A DNA stretch of 64,000 nt from JAOBAU01 sp034667465 (GCA_034667465.1 JAXDJV010000026.1:34145-98144); one strand, 5' to 3'. Positions 54,217 through 63,569 are shown, numbered from the stretch's first letter. Numbers and translations are program-made. Notes: generated by a model not told the origin, from the sequence alone.

Positions 54217-54801
54217 TCACCACGATCCGGAGGAACCGCCGCCGCCAAACGATCCGCCGCCCGCAGTCAGACCGCCATCGGAGGAGCTGCCTGCAGCTCC
54301 TCCGAACGCGGATCCGATCGCGCTGAACAGGACGCTGACCGCTGCCTCGCCGATCCCCGCGACGACCTCGTTCCGCGTCGGCGCGCGAAACGTGATCGTC
54401 GCCCACATCGCTTTCAACACGACCGCCACCGTGAATGCGCAAAGCGCGAGCAGCACGGTGATGTGCCGCGCAGCGACCGGCGGCTGGTTTGCGTGCACCA
54501 CGAAGCCGGCGGCGATCGCCGCAATCAATGCGACGGCCGCCGCGGGAAGTCCCGGCAGCCGCTTCACGCCGCGATATGGGAAGAGCACGAGCGTGAGAAT
54601 CACCGCAATCACCGGAGCGATCGCCCAGTCGAACGGCCCGCTGTTCGTCCGCATCAGCTCCGCATACGCGACGGCCATCAGGTAACGAAGCAACGCCACG
54701 GACGCTGCGCCGGCGGCGAGACCGGCGACGATCATGAGCACGATGCGCGTCGGCGTGGTGGAGATCGGAGGAGGAGTGCCGCGTTGCTGTTTGCGCTTCA
54801 C
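54217..54801 (-). CDS. Small membrane protein with Gly/Ser-rich tail
   Basis: 194 residues with four hydrophobic helices (IVLMIVAGLAAGAASVALL; WAIAPVIAVILTLVLF; AAVALIAAIAAGFVV; ITVLLALCAFTVAVVL). The C-terminus is of the form GGGSFGGGGSSGSW, seen at the end of TPM/YgcG-type membrane proteins. The TPM domain itself is missing. The gene runs head-to-tail with the aminotransferase (8 nt gap). Function unknown. Confidence 0.7.
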   Translation of the reverse strand: MKRKQQRGTPPPISTTPTRIVLMIVAGLAAGAASVALLRYLMAVAYAELMRTNSGPFDWAIAPVIAVILTLVLFPYRGVKRLPGLPAAAVALIAAIAAGFVVHANQPPVAARHITVLLALCAFTVAVVLKAMWATITFRAPTRNEVVAGIGEAAVSVLFSAIGSAFGGAAGSSSDGGLTAGGGSFGGGGSSGSW

Positions 54802-54809
54802 GTCTTCTT

Positions 54810-56036
54810 CTACGAACGGGCGATCGCAACGCCGCGCCGGCTGCTGCGCGCGCGTTTGATCTCGTCGCCGACGACGCTCACGATGTATCCGATCTCTTCC
54901 GGCGTGAGGCCCGGGAACATCGGCAGCGACAGCAGCGAGTGGCCGGCCGCTTCGGAATGCGGGAAGTCGCCGGGCTGGAAGCCGAAGCGCTCGCGATAGA
55001 ACGGCTGCAGATGAATCGGCCAGAAGTATGGCCGAGACATGATCCCCTGCTTCTCCAGCGCGGCGATCATCTCATCGCGATCGAGATCGGGAGCGAGCCG
55101 CACCGGATAGAGGAACCAGCTCAGCCGCATTCCCGCGCGCGGCGCGGCGAGCGGCGTAACGCCGTCGACGTCAGCCAGCAGTTTGCTGTAGCGATTCGCG
55201 ACCGCTTCACGACGCGCGAGCAGTTCGTCGAGGCGATTGAATTGCGCGAGACCGAGTGCGGCGCTCAGTTCATCGAGACGGTAGTTGAAGCCGAGGCGAT
55301 CGTGACGGAACCACTGATCGTCGTGCGCGCGGCCCTGATTGCGCAGACTGCGGAACAGGCGCGCCCACTCTTCGTTGTCGGTGAGGAGCATGCCGCCCTC
55401 GCCGGTCGTGATCTGCTTGTTCGGATAAAAACCGAACGCCGACGCATCGCCCCAGCGACCGGCAAACACACCGTCGGACTCCGCACCGATCGCTTCACAC
55501 GCATCTTCGACGACCGCGATCTGATGCGTGTGCGCGCAGTCGACGATCTCCTTCATCTGCGCCGGACGTCCGAAGATGTGAATCGGCACGATCGCGCGAA
55601 GCTGCGCCGAAGTCGGATTGCAGTTGCGCGGCAACAGATGTCGCCAGCCCGGCTTGCGATTGACGATCTCTTCGATGACTTCGAGTGACTTCTGCGGATC
55701 GATCGTCAGCGTTTCGGGATCGACGTCGACGAAGATCGGGATGCCGCGCTCGTAAAGAATGGCGTTGGCGGAAGCGATGAAAGAGAACGGCGTCGTGATG
55801 ACGAGATCGCCGTCGTGCACTCCCGCCGCGATCATCGCGAGGTGCAGCGCCGCGGTGCCGTTTGAAACGCCGATCGCGAAGCGCGCACCGAAGCGATTCG
55901 CGAACGCTTCCTCGAAGCGGACGAGCATCGGACCGCTGGCGAGACGCTGCGATTGCAGCGCCTCCTGCACGAGGCGCAATTCTTCAGGTCCGATGTCGGG
56001 AGCGGCGAGGGGAATCGTTCGGGCAGGGGGCGTCAT
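54810..56036 (-). CDS. DegT/DnrJ/EryC1/StrS-family sugar aminotransferase
   Basis: 408 residues. The PLP lysine is Lys207 in FYPNKQITTGEGG; SNGTAALHLA, VEDACEAIG and the C-terminal RPYFWPIHLQPFY loop are family marks. It transaminates a keto-sugar nucleotide to an amino sugar for surface glycans. It is divergent, 30 bp apart, from a NeuD/PglD-like acyltransferase gene; such pairs (PglE/PglD) build acetylated amino sugars. Start at 56036, 9 bp after TACTTT on its strand. Confidence 0.92.
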   Translation of the reverse strand: MTPPARTIPLAAPDIGPEELRLVQEALQSQRLASGPMLVRFEEAFANRFGARFAIGVSNGTAALHLAMIAAGVHDGDLVITTPFSFIASANAILYERGIPIFVDVDPETLTIDPQKSLEVIEEIVNRKPGWRHLLPRNCNPTSAQLRAIVPIHIFGRPAQMKEIVDCAHTHQIAVVEDACEAIGAESDGVFAGRWGDASAFGFYPNKQITTGEGGMLLTDNEEWARLFRSLRNQGRAHDDQWFRHDRLGFNYRLDELSAALGLAQFNRLDELLARREAVANRYSKLLADVDGVTPLAAPRAGMRLSWFLYPVRLAPDLDRDEMIAALEKQGIMSRPYFWPIHLQPFYRERFGFQPGDFPHSEAAGHSLLSLPMFPGLTPEEIGYIVSVVGDEIKRARSSRRGVAIARS

Positions 56037-56045
56037 GCTGAAGGG

Positions 56046-56060
56046 AAAGTACGATACCGT
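56046..56060. promoter_or_regulatory. Back-to-back -10 elements between aminotransferase and acyltransferase
   Basis: In a 30-bp intergenic space, TACCGT at 56055-56060 ends 6 bp before the GTG at 56067 (plus), and TACTTT at 56046-56051 (minus) ends 9 bp before the ATG at 56036. There is no room for leaders or ribosome sites, so both mRNAs are predicted to be leaderless or nearly so. Confidence 0.5.
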
Positions 56061-56066
56061 AAGTCA

Positions 56067-56750
56067 GTGAAGTTGCCGGTCGATTCTTTGCCGCGCAGGA
56101 TCGTCATCGTCGGCGCGGGATCGCAGGGAGCGATCGTCGCCGACATCCTTCAGTGTGCGCGGGAAGCAGGCGCGAGCGATGAAGTGATCGGCTTCGTCGA
56201 CGACACGGAATCCCTTCATCGCGAGACGATTCTCGGCCTGCCGGTGCTCGGCCCGATCGATTCGCTCTCAGCGATCGAGCACGACGCGATCGTGGTCGCG
56301 ATCGGCGACAACACCGGACGCCGCACGATGACCGAGCGTCTCGTTGCACGTGGTGAAAAACTGGCGACCGCGATTCATCCATTCACGTCGATCGCGCCGA
56401 GTGCGACGATCGGCGAAGGAACGATGATCTCCGCGGGTGCGCTGCTGCTCCCCCGCTGTTCCGTCGGCCGCGGCACGCTTCTGAACACGAAGGCTTCCGT
56501 CGATCACGACTCGATCCTCGGCGACTACGCTCACGTCTCCGCCGGCGGGACCGTCGGCGCGAACGTGCGCATCGGCGATGAAACGCTGATCGCGCTCGGC
56601 GCCAGCGTCGCGTCGGAGCGAACGGTCGGAGCGCGGACGATCATCGGTGCGGGCGCGGTCGTCGTGCGCGACATTCCCGACGACGTCATCGCCTTCGGCG
56701 TGCCCGCTCGCGTTACATCCGATCGCCGTTCTGAAACTCCCAATCGGTGA
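56067..56750 (+). CDS. NeuD/PglD-family sugar O/N-acyltransferase
   Basis: 227 residues from the GTG at 56067. The N-terminal Rossmann part (RIVIVGAGSQGAIVADIL) binds the nucleotide sugar. From about 110 onward, hexapeptide repeats (IAPSATIGEGTMISAGALLL, GDYAHVSAGGTVGANVRIG) form a left-handed beta helix for acetyl-CoA, ending IPDDVIAFGVPA. It likely acetylates the amino sugar made by the divergent aminotransferase. Its end overlaps the convergent GNAT gene by 38 nt. Confidence 0.88.
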   Translation: MKLPVDSLPRRIVIVGAGSQGAIVADILQCAREAGASDEVIGFVDDTESLHRETILGLPVLGPIDSLSAIEHDAIVVAIGDNTGRRTMTERLVARGEKLATAIHPFTSIAPSATIGEGTMISAGALLLPRCSVGRGTLLNTKASVDHDSILGDYAHVSAGGTVGANVRIGDETLIALGASVASERTVGARTIIGAGAVVVRDIPDDVIAFGVPARVTSDRRSETPNR

Positions 56751-57519
56751 TCGGCGACGCCGGAAGCGTGGAGACGAAGCCTTCCGTCCATTCGAAGCCG
56801 TGCGTTGCGAGCAGCTCCGCGTCGGCCGCTCGCGTGACATAGCAGAAGAGCCGGCGATTGGCGGCGTGCGCGCGGGCGGCAAGTGACGGAAGTTTCATCG
56901 CGTCGGTGACGGCGTGAACGCGATCGAAGTCGCGCGTCCGTTCGACGATCGCGGACCACTCGCCTCCGACGCCGACACACTCGATCTGCGCGTGTGGACG
57001 AAAGAGAAACTGCGTCTGCCACTCATCGATCGTGTAGCGGAACGAGCTGCGGAACGATGCGAAGTCGGGCTCGACGGATGTGATCAATTCTTCTGGACGA
57101 CCGCCGGTCGACCGGCAATAGAACGATCGATGCATTCCCGCGCCGGCGGCGTCAAAGCGGCGAGCGCTCGCGTTTTCACGGCGGCCGAAGCCGAGGAGGA
57201 GTGCGCCTCGCTCCTGCGCAATCGCGGATGTCGTTTCGAGGACTCGCGCGAACACGCCACGTCCGCGCGCCGCGGGAAGAGTCCATGATCCGGCGATGAT
57301 TGCGGCGCGGCCACCATCGGCGAGTGTTCGATACAGAATCGCCGACGCGGCGATCGTCACACCGCCATCGTCGACGAACAGCAACTCCGCGTCGTCGCGA
57401 AACGCCCAGCGATACGTCGCAGCGTCGCCCCAGTCGCCGAACGACTCGTTCGCGCCGCGGAGATACTCCTCCGGATCGGCATCGGCCGCGCGCACGCGAC
57501 GGATGTTCACGACGTCCAC
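56713..57519 (-). CDS. GNAT-family N-acetyltransferase
   Basis: 268 residues. The acetyl-CoA loop SWTLPAARGRGVFARVLETT (R-G-x-G) and the following ALLLGFGRRENASARRF define an N-terminal GNAT domain. A second, poorly conserved half (about 150-268) suggests the tandem arrangement of sugar- or lipid-modifying acetyltransferases, as in Eis-type or FemX-like proteins. It overlaps the deacetylase gene by 13 nt and is last in the polysaccharide export operon, so a glycan acceptor is likely. Confidence 0.75.
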   Translation of the reverse strand: MDVVNIRRVRAADADPEEYLRGANESFGDWGDAATYRWAFRDDAELLFVDDGGVTIAASAILYRTLADGGRAAIIAGSWTLPAARGRGVFARVLETTSAIAQERGALLLGFGRRENASARRFDAAGAGMHRSFYCRSTGGRPEELITSVEPDFASFRSSFRYTIDEWQTQFLFRPHAQIECVGVGGEWSAIVERTRDFDRVHAVTDAMKLPSLAARAHAANRRLFCYVTRAADAELLATHGFEWTEGFVSTLPASPITDWEFQNGDRM

Positions 57520-58376
57520 CGCTCCGCGATCTCTCCCATCGACGTCCAGAAGACGCGATCGCCAAACTCCCGTTCGATCGTCGAGAACAGTTCGTCGAGC
57601 CGATCGCGATATTCGATCGTCAGGCCGTCGAGCGCGCGATAGCCGCCGGACTCCGCGAGCAGATGCGCTTTGATCGACAGCAGTCCGCCGGACGCGAGGA
57701 TGTTCCGCGCGCGATCGATCGTCGACGTCGCCTGGAAGTTCGTCGGGATGTGAAGCAGCCCTTCGTATTCGGCCGGCGCGAACAACGGAACACCGCGCAG
57801 TCCGCTTCCTGCCGCGACGGCATTGTTCGCAACGTCCGTTTCGAGATCGCGCGCCGACGCGAAGAATCGGATCTGCGAATCGCGAAGCGCCCGCAACAGC
57901 GCGGGCGTCACGTGCCAGCCGGGCGGCGCGAAGCCGCGAACGATCTTCAGCTTTGCCGCGCGAAAGATCGCATCCGCTTCATCGATCATCCGCCGGCATT
58001 CGGCGGCGCTCGCATTCGCGAACTCGAGCACCGGCCGCATCCCGCGCGTGACGTGATGCAGACCGTGCATCGCGATTTCTGCGCCGCGCCATTCGGCGAG
58101 GAAGTCGCAGAACGCGGCGTGCCGATCGAGCCGGAACGTGCCGCGCGGATGGACGCGAACGGTGTAGAACCGATCGCGCAGCCACGGGATGCGCGCGAGC
58201 AGGCGCCGCGTCGGATATGGATCGAGCGTTTGCCAGTCGGGCGTCGTGAAGAGCGTGACGCGCAACCGCGGATGACGTTCCTGCAGCCAGCGCACGTGCC
58301 GCAGCGCCTCGATCGCCACCGGCGCCGGATGGACGTCGTCGATCGAGAAGCAGACAGCGGCAGGCAGCCGGTTCAT
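57507..58376 (-). CDS. Polysaccharide deacetylase-like protein
   Basis: 289 residues from the ATG at 58376, overlapping the ABC ATPase stop (ATGA). CFSIDDVHPA carries the catalytic Asp pair of NodB-like deacetylases. EIAMHGLHHVTRG supplies the two metal histidines (H-x2-HH), and RGFAPPGWHV the Arg/Pro motif. It would remove acetyl groups from a glycan. No signal peptide is present, so it acts in the cytoplasm before export. Confidence 0.82.
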   Translation of the reverse strand: MNRLPAAVCFSIDDVHPAPVAIEALRHVRWLQERHPRLRVTLFTTPDWQTLDPYPTRRLLARIPWLRDRFYTVRVHPRGTFRLDRHAAFCDFLAEWRGAEIAMHGLHHVTRGMRPVLEFANASAAECRRMIDEADAIFRAAKLKIVRGFAPPGWHVTPALLRALRDSQIRFFASARDLETDVANNAVAAGSGLRGVPLFAPAEYEGLLHIPTNFQATSTIDRARNILASGGLLSIKAHLLAESGGYRALDGLTIEYRDRLDELFSTIEREFGDRVFWTSMGEIAERWTS

Positions 58377-59122
58377 GCGTACGCGGCAATGTACGCGGAG
58401 ATGACGTCGGCCGGCGTTCCGAGCTGTCGGATCGCGCCGCCGTCGATCCATGCGACGCGATCGCAGAGCTGCTTCAGGCGCTGCAGATCGTGCGAGACGA
58501 CGATGAACGTCACGCCGCGCGCGCGGAACTCCGCGATGCGCGCGGCGCACTTCTGCTGGAACTCCGCGTCGCCGACGCCGAGCGCTTCGTCGATCAGCAG
58601 GATGTCGGAGTCGACCGTCGTCGCGACGGCAAACGCGACGCGCAGAATCATCCCCGCCGAGTACGAACGGAGCGGCGCATCGAAGAAGTCGCCGATCGCC
58701 GCGAACGCTTCGATGCCAGGCATGCGCGCGTGCATTTCAGCGCGCGTGAGTCCGAGGAACGCGCCGCGGAGATAGGCGTTCTCACGGCCGGTGAGATCGG
58801 GATGAAAGCCGCTCATCAGATCGATGAGCTGCGAGACGGCGCCGCGAATGCGTACGCGTCCCGCGGCCGGATCGATGACGCGCGCGAGGAGATTGAGCAG
58901 CGTCGTCTTGCCGGCGCCGTTCTTCCCGATGATGCCGAGGATTTCGCCCTTTGCAACGGTCAGCGAAATGTCGCGGAGCGCCGGATAGTCGATCCATTTG
59001 CGTCGTCGGAAGCGAACGATCGCTTCCTTCAGCGACACGCGAGGTTCGACCGACAGCCGGTAACGGACCGACACGTGATCGAGCACGATCACCGCGGAAT
59101 CAGACGTGGGCAGTGACGTCAT
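58373..59122 (-). CDS. Polysaccharide-export ABC transporter ATPase
   Basis: 249 residues: Walker A GKNGAGKT (66-73), signature SYSAGM, Walker B ILLIDEALGVGD, switch His in VVSHD. The sequence before Walker A (SLKEAIVRFRRRKWIDYPAL) and SGFHPDLTGRENAYLRG are typical of Wzt/TagH/KpsT-type exporters. It lacks the long C-terminal carbohydrate-binding domain of some Wzt proteins. It overlaps the permease gene by 23 nt. Confidence 0.93.
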   Translation of the reverse strand: MTSLPTSDSAVIVLDHVSVRYRLSVEPRVSLKEAIVRFRRRKWIDYPALRDISLTVAKGEILGIIGKNGAGKTTLLNLLARVIDPAAGRVRIRGAVSQLIDLMSGFHPDLTGRENAYLRGAFLGLTRAEMHARMPGIEAFAAIGDFFDAPLRSYSAGMILRVAFAVATTVDSDILLIDEALGVGDAEFQQKCAARIAEFRARGVTFIVVSHDLQRLKQLCDRVAWIDGGAIRQLGTPADVISAYIAAYA

Positions 59123-59921
59123 GAGCGGAGTGGTTGAAGAGCAGCCAGCCGGCGACGGCTGTCGTCAGCGACACGATGGTCATCACGGCGTACGAGCTCG
59201 CGGACGGCCACGCGTTCGCGTACAGCGGCGCGCGGAACGCTTCGATGAATGCGGTTACGGGGTTGTATGCGACGAGCCAGCGAATCGAGTCGGGAACGAT
59301 CGCCACCGGATAGATGACGGTCGAGGTGAACATCAGTGCCGGGAGCAGCATCGTGTAGAGATCGGAGATGTCGGGGAACGAGAGCGCGATCGTGCCGAGG
59401 AGCAGCGACACGCCGAACGTGAAGAGCGAGGTGAGGAACAGCGTGAGGACGAGACTCAGCAGCGGTGCGCCGAGCGGACGCCCGATGATCAACATGATGA
59501 CGATCAGCACGACGAGTGCAACCAGCAGATTGAAGAGACTCGTCGCAAGGGTCGCCAGCGCGAGCGCCGTTTTCGGAATGCGCGTGCGGCGCCAGAGATC
59601 GATTCCGGAGGCGACTTCGTACGTCACGATCGTCGTCGTCTGCGAGAAGAACGTCCAGAGCAGCAGACCGGCGCAGGCGAAGAGCGGATACGCCGGCGTG
59701 TACTTCGAGAGCAGCCGGCTGAGGACGAGCGAGACGACGAGCAGCATCGGCATCGGATTGGCGATCGTCCAGAGCAGTCCGAAGACGGAGCGCTTGTAGC
59801 GAATCTTGATGTTCCGCTCCACGAGCGCGCGCAGCAGCGGACCGCTGCGAAGCAGCTCGCGCAGCTCTTCGAGTGCGCGCGGCGATCGGCGATCGGAATC
59901 GTAATCGTACGCGGTCGTCAT
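59100..59921 (-). CDS. Polysaccharide-export ABC-2 permease
   Basis: 273 residues with six membrane helices (e.g. RSVFGLLWTIANPMPMLLVV; FNLLVALVVLIVIMLIIG; DLYTMLLPALMFTSTVIYPV). The N-terminal amphipathic helix ELLRSGPLLRALVERNIKIR is typical of Wzm/TagG permeases for O-antigen-like or capsule polymers. The ATG at 59921 overlaps the glycosyltransferase stop (ATGA). Confidence 0.92.
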   Translation of the reverse strand: MTTAYDYDSDRRSPRALEELRELLRSGPLLRALVERNIKIRYKRSVFGLLWTIANPMPMLLVVSLVLSRLLSKYTPAYPLFACAGLLLWTFFSQTTTIVTYEVASGIDLWRRTRIPKTALALATLATSLFNLLVALVVLIVIMLIIGRPLGAPLLSLVLTLFLTSLFTFGVSLLLGTIALSFPDISDLYTMLLPALMFTSTVIYPVAIVPDSIRWLVAYNPVTAFIEAFRAPLYANAWPSASSYAVMTIVSLTTAVAGWLLFNHSAHDVTAHV

Positions 59922-61312
59922 ACGGCGGCCCTCCGTCTGCGAAACGGTCCGATCGCGATGCGCGCAAGCTTGCGCGGAATCCGCGCCACGCGCGACGCGA
60001 GACTCCGCAGCATCGTCGGCTGGCGAAGGATGCGCCGCAGGTCGCGCTCGATCGGGAGAAGCCGCGCGGGAAGCAGCAGCGCGCGCACGAACGACCGGCG
60101 CAATCGATAGTGCTGCTCGGCGCGCTTCGTCGTGCGGGCGAGAATGGCATCGAGGTCGGCGACGGTGCGCTGCAGCGTGAATCGCTCCAGCATCCACTGC
60201 CGTCCGCGCTCTCCCAGCTGACGCGCAAACTCCCGGTCGCGCAGCAGACGGAGAATCGCTTCCGCGAGCGCAGCCGGATCGTCGACCGGAACCACGAGTC
60301 CCGTTTCTTCGTGCAGCACCGTGTCGCGGAAGCCCGGGATGTTCGACACGACCAGCGGCAGCTCCATCAGCAACGCCTCGACCGTCCCGGCAAGATTGTC
60401 GGTCAGCGAGCACTGCGCCGAGATGTCGAACGATGCCAGCGTGTCGGGGATATCGCGCCGCTCTCCCGGAAAAAGAATCGCATGCTCGACGCCGAGCGAC
60501 TTCACAAGAGCGTGAAGACTCTCGAGGTACGCTTCGCCCTGCGGCCCCCAACCTTTTCCGACGAGCACGAAACGCGCGTCAGGAAACTCTTCGAGCACGC
60601 GCGGCGCGGATCGAATGAGGACGTCGTGACCTTTGAGCCCGCGGGTCATCAGCTTCTCGCCGAAAACGAGCGGCGCATTGATCGGCGCGTAAAAGTAGGC
60701 GATCTTGCCGATCACCGGTGCGTCCGGCGGAATGCCGAGCTCGCGCCGAACGCGCGCGCCATCGGCCAGATCGGGATGATGTCCGCTCTGATCGATCGCA
60801 TAAAAAACGAGCTCGATCTGCTTCTCGGGAACTCCGAACTGCCGCAGCAGATCGCGCGTGTAACTCGCCGACGCGATCGTCTTCGTGTCCGCGAATGCCG
60901 TACCGAGCTCCATCGTCCGAAGGAACTCATGTTCGAGCGACAACGGACCGACGATGCCGGTGAAATGCTGCGGGACGTCGGCGATCCACGACGCGAGACG
61001 AGCCGTGACGACCGCCTCGAAGATATGGCTGTGCACGACGTCGGGCCGCAACCGGCGGAACAGTTTCACCAGCTTCAAAAGGCCGGCGATCCGGTCACGA
61101 TGCGACGTCGCATTGACGATGTTGACCGTTTCCGCGTGACATGGAATGCCGAGCGCCGCGAGCTTCGGCGCGATGTCGCCGTCGAGCGAGGGAACGATCG
61201 CGGCAACGTCGTGACCGAGCTTCTTCTGCTCCGCCATGATCGCGATCATCCACGGCGCACCGGTCGGGGTCGGGGTGACGTGCACGATGCGAAGGGGCCG
61301 GGTGACGAGCAT
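59918..61312 (-). CDS. Family 4 glycosyltransferase (GT-B), first of a divergent pair
   Basis: 464 residues from the ATG at 61312 (MLVTRPLRIVHV). A longer start at 61342 would leave no promoter space; TACACT (61325-61330, minus) lies 12 bp before 61312. GT4 marks are HVTPTPTGAPW (N-terminal Rossmann loop), VVHSHIFEA, FVLVGKGWGPQG and the nucleotide-sugar loop EALLMELPLVVSNIPGFRDT with E-x7-E. A basic C-terminal tail (RRSFVRALLLPARLLPIERD) suggests membrane association. It heads the export operon. Confidence 0.88.
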   Translation of the reverse strand: MLVTRPLRIVHVTPTPTGAPWMIAIMAEQKKLGHDVAAIVPSLDGDIAPKLAALGIPCHAETVNIVNATSHRDRIAGLLKLVKLFRRLRPDVVHSHIFEAVVTARLASWIADVPQHFTGIVGPLSLEHEFLRTMELGTAFADTKTIASASYTRDLLRQFGVPEKQIELVFYAIDQSGHHPDLADGARVRRELGIPPDAPVIGKIAYFYAPINAPLVFGEKLMTRGLKGHDVLIRSAPRVLEEFPDARFVLVGKGWGPQGEAYLESLHALVKSLGVEHAILFPGERRDIPDTLASFDISAQCSLTDNLAGTVEALLMELPLVVSNIPGFRDTVLHEETGLVVPVDDPAALAEAILRLLRDREFARQLGERGRQWMLERFTLQRTVADLDAILARTTKRAEQHYRLRRSFVRALLLPARLLPIERDLRRILRQPTMLRSLASRVARIPRKLARIAIGPFRRRRAAV

Positions 61313-61324
61313 CAGAAGCGGCGG

Positions 61325-61374
61325 AGTGTAGGCGAACCGCATCGTGAACGCGAATGCGCGCGACGCTCTACAAT
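61325..61374. promoter_or_regulatory. Divergent -10 elements between the two glycosyltransferases
   Basis: TACACT (61325-61330, minus strand) serves the ATG at 61312; TACAAT (61369-61374, plus strand) ends 8 bp before the TTG at 61383. Neither side has a ribosome site. No GTGAC palindrome is present, so this promoter pair is outside the Crp/Fnr set. Confidence 0.5.
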
Positions 61375-61382
61375 CGCGCGCG

Positions 61383-62669
61383 TTGACACGGCTCCGGATC
61401 ATCCACATCGCCGATTCGACTGACGGCGTGCCGTGGCTCACGAACATCGTCTGCGAACAGGCGCGCCGCGGTCACGACGTGCGCGTCGTTCTGCCGCGAG
61501 ACAGCGGCAGCGTGCCGCGTCTGCTCGAAGAGAGCGGAATTCCGTTCGACGTGCTGCCGATCGAGCTCCCGCCGCCATCGCGCGCGCTGACGTTCGCGTT
61601 TCGCCTGCTGCGGATCGCGCGCTACCTGCGCCGTCATCGTCCCGACGTCGTTCACTACCATCTCTTCACGTCGATCATCGTCGGGCGTCTCGCATCGTGG
61701 ATCGCCGATGTTCCGATCCGCATCTCGATGATTCCGTCACCGCTCTTTCTCGAGAGTCCGATCCTCAGCGATCTCGAGCTCACCACGTTGTTCGCCGACA
61801 CGCGAATCATCGCCACGTGCGAACGAACGCGGGCGCTCTACGCGTCACGTGGTGTGCCGGCGGAGAACGTTCGGCTCGCGTACTACACGCCCGACACCGA
61901 TGCCTTCGATCCCGCGAACGCCAATCCCACAACACTCCGCCGCGATCTCGAGCTCAGCGACACGCAGCCGGTGATCGGATTCGTCGCGTACTTTTATCCG
62001 CCAATGCGCAGCGCCTATTCGCCCGCATATCTGCGCGGCAAAGGAGTAAAAGGACACGAGGTGCTTTTCGCGGCCGCGCCGAAAGTTCTCGAGCGTTACC
62101 CCGACGCGAAGTTCGTCCTCGTCGGCAAAGGAACCTCCGACGGCGCCGCGTACGAGCAGCAGCTTCGCGCTGCCGTGCACGACGCCGGTCTCGCGCATGC
62201 GATTCTTTTCGCCGGCGAGCGCGATGACATTCCCGACACACTCGCCGCCTGCGACGTCACGCTCCAATGCTCCCTCTGCGAAAACCTCGGCGGCAGCATC
62301 GAATCACTGTTGATGGGACGTCCGCTCATCGCCACGCGTGTCGGTGGTCTCGTCGACTCGGTCATCCACGAAAAAACCGGCCTGCTCGTCGAGCCGTCGA
62401 ACAGCGACGAGCTGGCGGATGCGATCATTCGACTGCTCGATGACCGAGCGCTCGCCGCACAACTCGGCGCCGCCGGCCGCGCGTTCATGCTCGAACGCTT
62501 CACGCTCGCTCGAACCGTCGATGATCTCGATGACGTGTACGAGGAAGCACCGCGTCAGGATGGTTACCGCATCGCCGTCAGCATCGTCCGCGCGCTTGCG
62601 CTGCCGCTCCGGCTGGCGAAGCTCTTTCCTGCGATCGTGAAAGCGATCATCCGCCGGACGTCACAATGA
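61383..62669 (+). CDS. Family 4 glycosyltransferase (GT-B), second of a divergent pair
   Basis: 428 residues from a TTG at 61383 (LTRLRIIHIADS). The ATG at 61344 is unlikely because it precedes the -10 TACAAT. It is a paralogue of the preceding gene: matching DSTDGVPWLTNIVC, VVHYHLFTSI, FVLVGKGTSDGAA, ESLLMGRPLIATRVGGLVDS. The C-terminal tail is again basic and amphipathic. The pair probably adds successive sugars to the exported polymer. Its stop overlaps the EamA gene (ATGA). Confidence 0.87.
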   Translation: MTRLRIIHIADSTDGVPWLTNIVCEQARRGHDVRVVLPRDSGSVPRLLEESGIPFDVLPIELPPPSRALTFAFRLLRIARYLRRHRPDVVHYHLFTSIIVGRLASWIADVPIRISMIPSPLFLESPILSDLELTTLFADTRIIATCERTRALYASRGVPAENVRLAYYTPDTDAFDPANANPTTLRRDLELSDTQPVIGFVAYFYPPMRSAYSPAYLRGKGVKGHEVLFAAAPKVLERYPDAKFVLVGKGTSDGAAYEQQLRAAVHDAGLAHAILFAGERDDIPDTLAACDVTLQCSLCENLGGSIESLLMGRPLIATRVGGLVDSVIHEKTGLLVEPSNSDELADAIIRLLDDRALAAQLGAAGRAFMLERFTLARTVDDLDDVYEEAPRQDGYRIAVSIVRALALPLRLAKLFPAIVKAIIRRTSQ

Positions 62670-63550
62670 ATCCCGTTCGCAAAGCGTATTTCCAGATTCA
62701 CTTCTGCGTCGTCCTCTGGGGCTTCACGGCGATTTTCGGCCGGCTGATCTCGCTGACCGCGGTGCCGCTGGTCTGGTGGCGCATGACGCTCGTCGCCGTG
62801 ATCCTCGTGTCGGTGCCGCGCGTCTGGCGCGGACTGCGAACGATGTCGCCCAAACTGATCGCGGCCTACAGCGGCGTCGGCTGCATCATCGCCCTGCACT
62901 GGCTGACGTTCTACGGTTCGATCAAGTTGTCGAACGCCTCGGTCGGCGCGACCTGCATGGCGCTCGCACCGGTCTTTCTCTCGATCGTCGAGCCGTTCAT
63001 CGTCCGCCGTCCGTTCAACATCCGCGAGTTGCTCCTCGGCGTGATCATGATTCCAGGCGTCGTCATGGTCATCGGCGGAGTCCCGACCGGAATGCGCAGC
63101 GGCATCGCCCTCGGCGTTCTGTCAGCGTTCTTCGTCGCCATCTTCGGAACGCTGAACAAACGACTCGTGCATCACGCCGACGCGCTCGCGGTAACAGCTC
63201 TCGAGCTCGCAGCCGGCGCCGTGCTGCTGACGCTCTTCGGTCCGCTGCTCGGGCCGGGGACGTTTCAGCTGCCGTCGCTGCACGACGCGATTCTGCTGCT
63301 CATCCTCGCGGTCGGCTGCACGATCCTGCCATTCACGCTCGCACTCATGGCGCTCCGACACCTCAGCGCCTTCGCCACGCAGCTGGCCGTGAATCTCGAA
63401 CCGGTCTACGCGATCATCCTCGGCAGCGTGCTGTTGCACGAGCACCGCGAGCTCGGTCCGCTGTTTTATGGAGGAGTGGCGATCATCCTCGGCGCGGTGC
63501 TGACCTATCCGCTGCTCGTCCGCGAGCGGCCGGCGCCACCGCTGCCGTAG
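62666..63550 (+). CDS. EamA/DMT-family transporter
   Basis: 294 residues with ten membrane helices in two EamA halves (about 8-135 and 150-285). Typical features are WGFTAIFGRLI in helix 1 and LEPVYAIILGSVLLHEHREL near the end, the conserved EP-x-A motif of the second half. Members export amino acids or metabolites. Start overlaps the glycosyltransferase stop, so it is translated with it. Confidence 0.9.
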   Translation: MNPVRKAYFQIHFCVVLWGFTAIFGRLISLTAVPLVWWRMTLVAVILVSVPRVWRGLRTMSPKLIAAYSGVGCIIALHWLTFYGSIKLSNASVGATCMALAPVFLSIVEPFIVRRPFNIRELLLGVIMIPGVVMVIGGVPTGMRSGIALGVLSAFFVAIFGTLNKRLVHHADALAVTALELAAGAVLLTLFGPLLGPGTFQLPSLHDAILLLILAVGCTILPFTLALMALRHLSAFATQLAVNLEPVYAIILGSVLLHEHRELGPLFYGGVAIILGAVLTYPLLVRERPAPPLP

Positions 63551-63569
63551 AACGGTTTATCCTCTTCGC

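Noticed and set aside
61342..61346. Start codons ATG 61342 (minus) and ATG 61344 (plus) for the two glycosyltransferases
   Set aside because: They would leave no space for promoters between divergent genes; -10 hexamers point to 61312 and 61383 instead.
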